Of a stretch of DNA of 33,059 bases, positions 1-4,766 are shown in pieces (position 1 is the stretch's first letter; each line of letters begins with the position of its first letter). The translations under genes and the position numbers were made by a program. The stretch spans positions 1-33,059 of the forward strand of contig NZ_JAFWOM010000004.1 in NCBI RefSeq assembly GCF_017545445.1. The letters are read 5' to 3'. The notes under the pieces are model-generated. The model did no database searches, was not told the DNA's origin, and worked only from the letters and a program-made list of their open reading frames with translations. The DNA is from Fibrobacter sp. (lineage in GTDB: Bacteria > Fibrobacterota > Fibrobacteria > Fibrobacterales > Fibrobacteraceae).

Positions 1-100
1 AGAACGTCGAAAAGTACTGATTTCAGGACTATTAATCGCCCACAGGCCTTATAGAACAAGGGGTAAACATGAAATCGGGTCTCCAAATGACACTTAAATG

Positions 101-129
101 AAAATGAGGCCTTGTTCAGGTCTCATTTT
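101..129. terminator. Terminator-like hairpin in the leader of the truncated DUF1016 gene
   Basis: The arms AAAATGAGGCC (101-111) and GGTCTCATTTT (119-129) pair over 11 bp with one G-T wobble, around the 7-nt loop TTGTTCA. The octamer GAACAAGG at 54-61 is the exact reverse complement of CCTTGTTC (110-117), so an alternative pairing could compete with this hairpin. The segment GGTCTC-N5-GACACTTAA occurs twice, at 79 and 119. No long T-run follows on the plus strand, so terminator function is uncertain. The rest of 1-155 has an open reading frame remnant (frame 2, up to about 97) that I cannot assign. Confidence 0.45.
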
Positions 130-155
130 GACACTTAAGCCAGAAAAATAGAAAG

Positions 156-923
156 ATGGAAATTGTGCAGACACCGTCTGCACAATTAAGCTCGTTTCCG
201 AAGGTTGTTTCGCTTACATCATTTTCAAACCACGTAGAAATTCTTTGCCATTGCAAAACTAAAGAGCAACGTCTCTTCTATATGCTTTACGCAAATAAAG
301 AGCGTCTTAATTTTAGGGAATTGAAACGTTGTATTAAGAACGATACTTTCACGACCCTTTTACGTTCAAAGAAGAATCTTTCAAAAGGGATGCTGAAAAA
401 TTATCCGCAAGCAGGAATAGCCTTTAAGGACGAACTCTTCCTAGATTTTTTAAACTTACCGCAAAAGCATTCGGAAAACAAACTAAAAAAATCTATTGTA
501 GAGAAAATGAAGAATTTCATTTTGGAACTTGGCAGCAAAGATTTTCTTTTTGTTGATATGGAATATGTTTTGCAGGTCGGTGCATCTACATTCAAAGCCG
601 ATTTACTCTTTTATCATAGAGGCTTGCAGGCTTTAGTTGCAATTGAACTAAAAACAGCAAAGTTTCATCCTAAGGATTTGGGACAACTTGAATTCTACCT
701 GGAAGCGTTGGATAGGGATGTGCGAAAGCCAAACGAAAATCCCTCCATCGGTATGATTCTTTGTCCTTCGGCAGATCAAGTTGTTGTCGAATATGCGATG
801 AATCGTTCAATGAGCCCTACATTGGTCGCAGAATACAAGAAGAAGTTAATTCCGCAAGAAACGGTTCAAAAATTACTTGGTGAATACTGCGCCTCATTTG
901 ACAGAGGAAACAAGCAAGGTTAA
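156..923 (+). CDS. N-terminally truncated DUF1016/YhcG-family PD-(D/E)xK nuclease
   Basis: This 255-residue protein has the C-terminal PD-(D/E)xK nuclease domain of the DUF1016 (YhcG) family: the core reads KADLLFYHRG followed by AIELK, then the helix DLGQLEFYLEALD. Full relatives are about 340-380 residues with a DUF1016_N helical domain first. Here only the end of that domain remains, with NHVEI in place of the usual W-SHY. The ATG at 156 is the first in frame after a stop at 129-131, with no strong ribosome binding site. The gene starts 5 bp before the 161-187 palindrome, so nearly the whole N-terminal domain is lost right at that element. YhcG-like proteins are presumed nucleases, often near restriction or defence genes; their biology is poorly known. 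It may be a decaying copy or an expressed nuclease-only form. Confidence 0.75.
   Translation: MEIVQTPSAQLSSFPKVVSLTSFSNHVEILCHCKTKEQRLFYMLYANKERLNFRELKRCIKNDTFTTLLRSKKNLSKGMLKNYPQAGIAFKDELFLDFLNLPQKHSENKLKKSIVEKMKNFILELGSKDFLFVDMEYVLQVGASTFKADLLFYHRGLQALVAIELKTAKFHPKDLGQLEFYLEALDRDVRKPNENPSIGMILCPSADQVVVEYAMNRSMSPTLVAEYKKKLIPQETVQKLLGEYCASFDRGNKQG
161..187. repeat. Palindrome inside the DUF1016 coding sequence (copy 1)
   Basis: AATTGTGCAGAC (161-172) and GTCTGCACAATT (176-187) are perfect 12-bp arms around the 3-nt centre ACC. It encodes IVQTPSAQL just upstream of the conserved segment around NHVEI. The other DUF1016 copies in the window have inverted repeats of different sequence in the same place. 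Confidence 0.85.
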
Positions 924-1110
924 AAAACAAAAGACTAAAAAAGATATTTTAGCAGGTTCGATAAAATTGACCGTTATACCATTTGCGGTTCCCGAGACAA
1001 AAGGGAACTTTGAAGTAATTCGAATAGCAATGTGCGAAGAAGAAAATTTGTTGAAAAGAAATCTAGTCATCTAAGAAAAATGCTATCATTACACAATCCC
1101 GAGGCCTCAC
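924..1110. other. Gap between truncated nuclease gene and DUF3791 gene
   Basis: AT-rich stretch with no gene I can support. An open frame continues to 1074 in a different frame from the upstream gene, but it begins inside that gene, lacks a ribosome binding site and matches no family I recognise. A GAGG ribosome binding site for the next gene lies at 1100-1103. Confidence 0.4.
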
Positions 1111-1329
1111 ATGAACGAACAGCAGCAAATCCTTTTTATGCAAATTCGCATTCTTAGAATCGCGGCCCAGAGGTTTAATCTTTCACTGAAAGAAGCTGCA
1201 CAACTTTTCAAAAAATTCGATGTTCTTAGATACATCCGCGAAGGTTTTGGGATTTTCCATGTAGAAGGCGACGAGGCTGTTTTTGAAGATGTAAAGTCAT
1301 ATCTCAAATTCAAAGGGGCTACCGTTTGA
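1111..1329 (+). CDS. DUF3791 domain-containing small protein
   Basis: A 72-residue protein matching the DUF3791 pattern from end to end: MQIRILRIAAQRFNLSLKEA, then AQLFKKFDVLRYIREGFGIF and HVEGDEAVFEDV. DUF3791 proteins are small, of unknown function, and usually sit in short operons with another small partner gene such as a DUF3990 protein, an arrangement reminiscent of toxin-antitoxin modules. GAGG at 1100-1103 serves as ribosome binding site. The stop codon overlaps the next start (TGATG, 1327-1331), so the two genes are probably translationally coupled. It neighbours hipBST, fitting an accessory island. The family call is from pattern recognition; the function is unknown. Confidence 0.8.
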   Translation: MNEQQQILFMQIRILRIAAQRFNLSLKEAAQLFKKFDVLRYIREGFGIFHVEGDEAVFEDVKSYLKFKGATV

Positions 1330-1593
1330 TGCAAATTTCAGACTGGTTTAAAATCAGCGACAAAACTTTATTCTCAATGGATCTTGTGGCCCGCAGAAAG
1401 AGAGCAAAAATCCAAAGAAGATGTCCTCATCTCTTTCATGGAATCAAACACAGCGAAGATGCTCTACGACGACTCCACAAAGCTCTGGTGGGATGGCCCA
1501 GCCGCAACAGCAGAGGAATACGAGAAGGAAAAAGGTCGAAAGCAACCATTTCCTTCAATTGCCGCTGAAAGCTTACCCCCAGCGTACCACTAG
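1329..1593 (+). pseudogene. Frameshifted small partner of the DUF3791 gene
   Basis: The ATG at 1329 overlaps the DUF3791 stop. The first 22 codons (MQISDWFKISDKTLFSMDLV then AR) read well, but the likely continuation EREQKSKEDVLISFMESNTA and then KMLYDDSTKLWWDGPA lies in the next frame, ending at 1593. Removing one base between about 1395 and 1411, for example in the run of As, would join them into one protein of about 87 residues. I believe small proteins of this kind commonly follow DUF3791 genes, but I cannot name a family. It is most simply a disrupted gene; a sequencing error or programmed frameshift is possible. Confidence 0.5.
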
Positions 1594-1652
1594 CCCCATT
1601 TTTCTCGTTAACCAAGCTCTTGCAATCCGAAGGCATACAAAAAGAGTTAAAA

Positions 1653-1730
1653 CCGCAATATCTTGCAGATTTTCATTGACAAACCGTTTTAAATTATATA
1701 TTTTGAAGCAAAAACCGCAATATCTTGCGG
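1653..1730 (+). promoter_or_regulatory. hipBST promoter flanked by two operator-like repeats
   Basis: TTGACA (1676-1681) lies 17 bp before TATTTT (1699-1704). On each side is a copy of the same imperfect palindrome: CCGCAATATCTTGCAG at 1653-1668 and CCGCAATATCTTGCGG at 1715-1730, 62 bp apart. The second copy lies over the expected transcription start. HipB proteins autorepress their operons by binding paired inverted repeats, so these are the likely HipB operators. The promoter and repeats are seen; HipB binding is inferred. Confidence 0.65.
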
Positions 1731-1781
1731 AATTTTACAACAAACAAAAATGGACTAATGGGTATATTCGGAGCATCGCGT

Positions 1782-1988
1782 ATGGAAAATCTCGGAAAAC
1801 AGATTTCGGAAAGGCGAAAAAAACTGGGACTCTCCCAAGAGGACTTGGCCGAGATTTCCGGTGTTTCGCCCAGAACAATCAACTCCGTCGAACTCGGGAA
1901 AGCGAACCCGTCCATCAACGTTTTGAACAAGATAGTGAAGCCCCTCGGTTTTGTGGTCTCATTAAGCGAGAGGGTAACGCATGAATAA
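1782..1988 (+). CDS. hipB: HipB-like XRE-family antitoxin/repressor
   Basis: Starting at the ATG at 1782, which begins MENLGKQISERRKKLGLS, this 68-residue protein is almost entirely a Cro/C1-type helix-turn-helix: QEDLAEISGVSPRTINSVEL then GKANPSINVLNKI. An upstream in-frame start at 1725 would add 19 unrelated residues and overlap the operator region, so the shorter form is preferred. It overlaps the next gene by 8 nt. In hip systems HipB binds operator DNA and represses the operon, usually together with the other components. The hipB-hipS-hipT order matches the tripartite HipBST class known from enteropathogenic E. coli. Confidence 0.85.
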   Translation: MENLGKQISERRKKLGLSQEDLAEISGVSPRTINSVELGKANPSINVLNKIVKPLGFVVSLSERVTHE

Positions 1989-2313
1989 CAAAATCCGCAG
2001 CGCATGCGTTTATTATAACGATATTCTTGCCGGATATCTTCTGCAAAACAGCAAAGGCTACACATTTTTTTACGACTCCAATTACGCGACATCCCGAAAC
2101 CCATCCATCGCATTGGACATGCCCAAAAAGAAGCGGCTGTTCCGCTCGCCTTATTTGTTCCCGTATTTTCAAGGGCTACTCCCGGAAGGGGCTAACAAAA
2201 CTTTCTATTGCGAACGTATCGGCATTAAGCGCACAGACAAATTTGCAATGCTCTTGAATCTCGCTAATCACGAAACTATCGGTGCGGTTACCGTACGTAA
2301 AAGGAGTCGCTGA
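1981..2313 (+). CDS. hipS: HipS-like protein (HipA N-terminal subdomain as separate polypeptide)
   Basis: A 110-residue protein corresponding to the N-terminal subdomain of HipA kinases (couple_hipA type): VYYNDILAGYLLQ, then FRSPYLFPYFQGLLPEGANK, ending NHETIGAVTV. In HipBST systems this domain is encoded separately and HipS neutralises the kinase HipT, unlike classical HipAB where HipB does so. Its start overlaps hipB by 8 nt and its stop overlaps the hipT start (TGATG, 2311-2315), so the three genes are one translationally coupled operon. The split is clean: each half keeps a ribosome binding site (AAGGAG at 2301-2306 for hipT), arguing for a natural tripartite system, not a broken hipA. 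Confidence 0.85.
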   Translation: MNNKIRSACVYYNDILAGYLLQNSKGYTFFYDSNYATSRNPSIALDMPKKKRLFRSPYLFPYFQGLLPEGANKTFYCERIGIKRTDKFAMLLNLANHETIGAVTVRKRSR

Positions 2314-3314
2314 TGGGTCTTTGCCGCTGTTGCTTAAAAGAATCGGAACAAGATTTTTGCCGAGCCTGCTCGAAGGCTTTGTTCGGCGTTTCCAGATTCA
2401 ACGCCACGTTAGATTTTGACGTTCCGCAACTTGCATTTGCGAAGGATGGAACAGTCAAGAGAATTTCCATTTCCGGGGCACAGACAAAGTTTTCCGTGAA
2501 AGTCGAAAACAAGAAACTGGTCAATACAGACCGTGGCGGCACACACATTCTCAAACCGACATTGCTACCGTACTACGAGAACTACCAAGACGCACCCGCC
2601 AACGAACATGTAACTATGCTGATGGCACGCATCCTTTTCAAGATTCCGACAGCGTTATCAGCTTTAATGAACTTCAAAAATGGCGACCCCGTCTATATCA
2701 CCAAACGATTCGATGTCATTGAAACCGGTGAGCATGCTGGAGAACGTTTGAGTCAAAGCGACTTCGCACAAATTGCAGGCCTTATTCCCGAAATAAACGG
2801 TAGCGACTACAAGTACAAAGGTATTTCATACGAGGGAATCGCCTCATTGATTCGCGAGAACGTGAGTGCCGCCGATGTCGCCGTTGAAGTGTTTTTCAGG
2901 ATAGTCCTATTCAATTATCTCGTATGTAACGGCGACGCTCATGCAAAGAATTTTTCGCTACACAATTCCGTTGAAAATCCCGATGTCTATAATTTGACTC
3001 CTGCATACGACTTGTTGAACACGTCGCTCCATATTCCATTTGAACAATCGCGTACAGCACTAGATTTATTCAAGGACGAAGACGATTTCAAGACCCCTTT
3101 TTATGAGGCTAACGGTTTTTACGGCACTCCAGATTTCATGGAATTTGCCAAAAGAATCGGAGTTGTCGAGAAAAGAGCCGCACGCTTCATAAAACAAGCC
3201 ATCGAAGCCGTGCCCGCGATGGAAGAAATGCTAGACAAGTCCTTTTTGAGCGAACAAGGCAAATTAAAATACAAAGAATCTATTCGAGATAGAGCGAAAG
3301 CGCTAGGGCTGTAG
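2313..3314 (+). CDS. hipT: HipT-like serine/threonine kinase toxin
   Basis: A 333-residue HipA-type kinase core. A cysteine-rich start (C4, C6, C7, C16, C19) looks like a small zinc-binding knob. Next comes ISISGAQTKFS (51-61), the Ser-Ile-Ser loop where E. coli HipT is autophosphorylated; here the serines are S52 and S54. GGTHILKP gives the probable ATP-binding lysine K81. The catalytic loop NGDAHAKN has D208, and AYDLLNTS has the metal-binding D233. All key residues are present, so it should be active. HipT of E. coli O127 phosphorylates tryptophanyl-tRNA synthetase, and HipA phosphorylates GltX; the target here cannot be told. Remnant DUF1016 sequence begins within 10 bp of its stop. Confidence 0.88.
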   Translation: MGLCRCCLKESEQDFCRACSKALFGVSRFNATLDFDVPQLAFAKDGTVKRISISGAQTKFSVKVENKKLVNTDRGGTHILKPTLLPYYENYQDAPANEHVTMLMARILFKIPTALSALMNFKNGDPVYITKRFDVIETGEHAGERLSQSDFAQIAGLIPEINGSDYKYKGISYEGIASLIRENVSAADVAVEVFFRIVLFNYLVCNGDAHAKNFSLHNSVENPDVYNLTPAYDLLNTSLHIPFEQSRTALDLFKDEDDFKTPFYEANGFYGTPDFMEFAKRIGVVEKRAARFIKQAIEAVPAMEEMLDKSFLSEQGKLKYKESIRDRAKALGL

Positions 3315-3321
3315 AGAATTA

Positions 3322-3477
3322 TCTGACCTATTCAAATTTGACAATCAGTGATTGTCAAATCTCAGACACCCTATTTTTACGAGACCTAAACTTTAGTGAA
3401 ATTGACTTTGCCTAAGGATGCAAATATCTACGCCTCCGTTTATGAGTTGTATCTGCCGGACAAGAAACTTTTGCAAG
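3322..3477 (+). pseudogene. Internally deleted DUF1016/YhcG remnant
   Basis: Two pieces match the full DUF1016 gene at 3651-4700. Positions 3322-3373 match 3935-3986, covering LTYSNLT, the palindrome and QISDT. Positions 3391-3477 match 4573-4659 almost base for base and encode LTLPKDANIYASVYELYL then PDKKLLQ. About 587 bp of the gene, including the nuclease core, are missing between them, replaced by 17 unmatched bases, and the two pieces are in different frames. The fragment starts 14 bp before its palindrome, right after hipT. It is a direct-repeat partner of the downstream gene, suggesting duplication followed by deletion. Confidence 0.85.
3336..3360. repeat. Palindrome in the DUF1016 remnant (copy 2)
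   Basis: ATTTGACAATCA (3336-3347) and TGATTGTCAAAT (3349-3360) are perfect 12-bp arms around a single G. The outer 8 bp on each side equal those of copy 3 (3949-3973). The inner part differs by paired changes that preserve the palindrome. Confidence 0.9.
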
Positions 3478-3511
3478 AAGCGATGGGTTATGTAAAATTT
3501 TATTAAATACC

Positions 3512-3540
3512 TTGCCAACTTTTCAAATATTAGGTACATT
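3512..3540 (+). promoter_or_regulatory. Promoter of the DUF1016 leader
   Basis: TTGCCA (3512-3517), a 17-bp spacer and TACATT (3535-3540) match a sigma-70-like promoter. The start point would be near 3547, at the very base of the hairpin that follows, so a terminated transcript would be little more than that hairpin, about 42 nt. Confidence 0.5.
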
Positions 3541-3548
3541 AATGCAGC

Positions 3549-3588
3549 ACGTGGTTCTCTGTCAAATGGAGAATCGCGTCTTTTTTTA
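3549..3588 (+). terminator. Strong terminator-type hairpin in the DUF1016 leader (possible small hairpin RNA or attenuator)
   Basis: ACGTGGTTCTC (3549-3559) and GAGAATCGCGT (3569-3579) form an 11-bp stem with two G-U pairs and the 9-nt loop TGTCAAATG, followed by C and seven Ts. It sits directly after a promoter and 63 bp before the gene. The decamer TCTGTCAAAT (3558-3567), spanning the loop, is identical to 3964-3973, the right arm of the palindrome inside the downstream gene, and so is complementary to its left arm. It could be an attenuator or an independent tiny RNA. Confidence 0.6.
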
Positions 3589-3607
3589 TTTCGGAATAAA
3601 GGGACGC
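3576..3607 (+). promoter_or_regulatory. Alternative (anti-terminator-like) hairpin
   Basis: GCGTC (3576-3580) pairs with GACGC (3603-3607), and TTTATT (3585-3590) pairs with AATAAA (3595-3600) around the loop TCGG. This structure uses the base of the terminator stem and its T-run, so the two folds exclude each other, as in attenuators. Pairing is seen; regulatory use is inferred. Confidence 0.4.
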
Positions 3608-3622
3608 CTCTAACATCAACTG

Positions 3623-3637
3623 TCCGCAATATGCGGA
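3623..3637. promoter_or_regulatory. Operator-like palindrome resembling the hip operators
   Basis: TCCGCA-ATA-TGCGGA is a 15-bp palindrome 13 bp before the start of the DUF1016 gene. It shares CCGCAATAT and GCGG with the two repeats around the hipB promoter (1653-1668, 1715-1730), lacking their central CT and one T. It may be a HipB-type binding site linking the two systems. Confidence 0.4.
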
Positions 3638-3650
3638 AAATGGAGGCTGT

Positions 3651-4700
3651 ATGGTTAAAAATAAAGAGAACATCCCTGCAAAAATGGTGGAGTCGCTGTT
3701 CAATAAGGTTGCGAACTTGATTGAACAAGCCCGAGCCCGTGTGGCTACAGCAATGAACGTTGCCGAAGTTTACACGAAGTACCAAATTGGGCGATACATT
3801 GTGGAAGAAGAACAATCCGGGAAAAAACGCGCGGAATATGGAAAACAGGTTCTTGAAGGCTTGTCGGAACGCCTCACGGCTCATTATGGGGATGGATGGT
3901 CTTACTCGAACTTGAGACAGATACGGCAATTTTTTCTGACCTATTCAAATTTGACAGACACTGTCTGTCAAATCTCGGACACCCCAAATTTCACATTAAG
4001 CTGGAGCCATTATCAGGTGCTCATGCGCATCAAGAATGATGAAGAACGCCGCTTTTACGAAATAGAGGCCACATCCGGGAACTGGTCCGTTCGTGAATTG
4101 CAGCGGCAGTATGGTTCAAGCTTGTACGAGCGTCTTGCGTTAAGCCAGGACAAGGAAAAAGTTGCTCGTCTGTCACAGGTTGGCAATGTGGTCGAAAAGC
4201 CCGAAGACATCATTAACAATCCGGTGACACTGGAATTTGTGGGTTTGAAGCCAGACGCGTCGTATTCAGAAACAAGTCTGGAAACCGCCATTATCAATAA
4301 GCTGCAAGAATTTTTGCTTGAATTGGGAAAAGGCTTTTTGTTTGAATCTCGTCAAAAAAGGTTTTCTTTTGACGAAGACAACTACTATGTGGATTTGGTT
4401 TTGTACAATCGACTGTTGCAGTGTTATGTGCTTGTTGACTTGAAGGTTGACAAGTTGACTCATCAGGATCTCGGGCAAATGCAGATGTACGTTAACTACT
4501 ATGATCGCTATGTAAAGCAAGATTTCGAGAAGCCAACCATTGGCATTTTGCTCTGCAAAGAAAAGAAAGATGCCTTAGTAAAACTGACTTTGCCTAAGGA
4601 TGCAAATATCTACGCCTCCGTTTATGAGTTGTATCTGCCGGACAAGAAGCTTTTGCAAGCAAAGGTCAAAGAATGGATTAACGAATTTGAGAATAAGTGA
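3651..4700 (+). CDS. DUF1016/YhcG-family PD-(D/E)xK nuclease, full length
   Basis: A 349-residue protein with both family domains. The DUF1016_N helical domain (about 10-165) holds IGRYIVEEEQSG, then WSYSNLRQIRQFF and LSWSHYQVLMRIK. The PD-(D/E)xK domain (about 190-345) holds YYVDLVLYNRLLQCYVLVDLK, whose D and DLK form the nuclease core, then DLGQMQMYVNYYD. GGAGG at 3642-3646 is a good ribosome binding site. Between the two N-terminal motifs, the linker codons form a perfect palindrome (3949-3973). The C-terminal 87 bp are duplicated in the remnant upstream. The gene ends 66 bp before recQ. YhcG proteins are predicted nucleases often linked with restriction and defence islands; substrate and role here are unknown. 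Expression may be attenuated by the leader hairpins. Confidence 0.92.
   Translation: MVKNKENIPAKMVESLFNKVANLIEQARARVATAMNVAEVYTKYQIGRYIVEEEQSGKKRAEYGKQVLEGLSERLTAHYGDGWSYSNLRQIRQFFLTYSNLTDTVCQISDTPNFTLSWSHYQVLMRIKNDEERRFYEIEATSGNWSVRELQRQYGSSLYERLALSQDKEKVARLSQVGNVVEKPEDIINNPVTLEFVGLKPDASYSETSLETAIINKLQEFLLELGKGFLFESRQKRFSFDEDNYYVDLVLYNRLLQCYVLVDLKVDKLTHQDLGQMQMYVNYYDRYVKQDFEKPTIGILLCKEKKDALVKLTLPKDANIYASVYELYLPDKKLLQAKVKEWINEFENK
3949..3973. repeat. Palindrome inside the DUF1016 coding sequence (copy 3)
   Basis: ATTTGACAGACA (3949-3960) and TGTCTGTCAAAT (3962-3973) are perfect 12-bp arms around a single C. It encodes the linker NLTDTVCQI between the RQIRQFF and WSHY motifs. Ten bases of its right arm recur in the loop region of the leader hairpin at 3558-3567. 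Confidence 0.92.
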
Positions 4701-4717
4701 TTCACTGAAAATAATTC

Positions 4718-4725
4718 TATTTTAC
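4718..4725 (+). promoter_or_regulatory. -10-like element of recQ
   Basis: TATTTTAC lies 42 bp before the recQ start in the recurring context TTCTATnTTT seen before several genes in this window. No clear -35 is visible. No Shine-Dalgarno sequence precedes recQ. Confidence 0.35.
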
Positions 4726-4766
4726 ACTATCCCAAAGTCGCACGAACGTTTCCCGAATTCAAAACG

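Noticed and set aside
877..1074. Open reading frame after the truncated nuclease gene
   Set aside because: It begins inside the upstream gene, has no ribosome binding site and matches no family; probably chance or remnant sequence.
1981..3314. hipA broken by a frameshift into two parts
   Set aside because: Each part has its own start, ribosome binding site and stop with a TGATG overlap, and the order matches known HipBST systems.
3336..3360. Palindrome read simply as the hipT terminator
   Set aside because: No T-run follows, and the same element occurs inside coding sequence in the intact gene, so termination is not its primary explanation.
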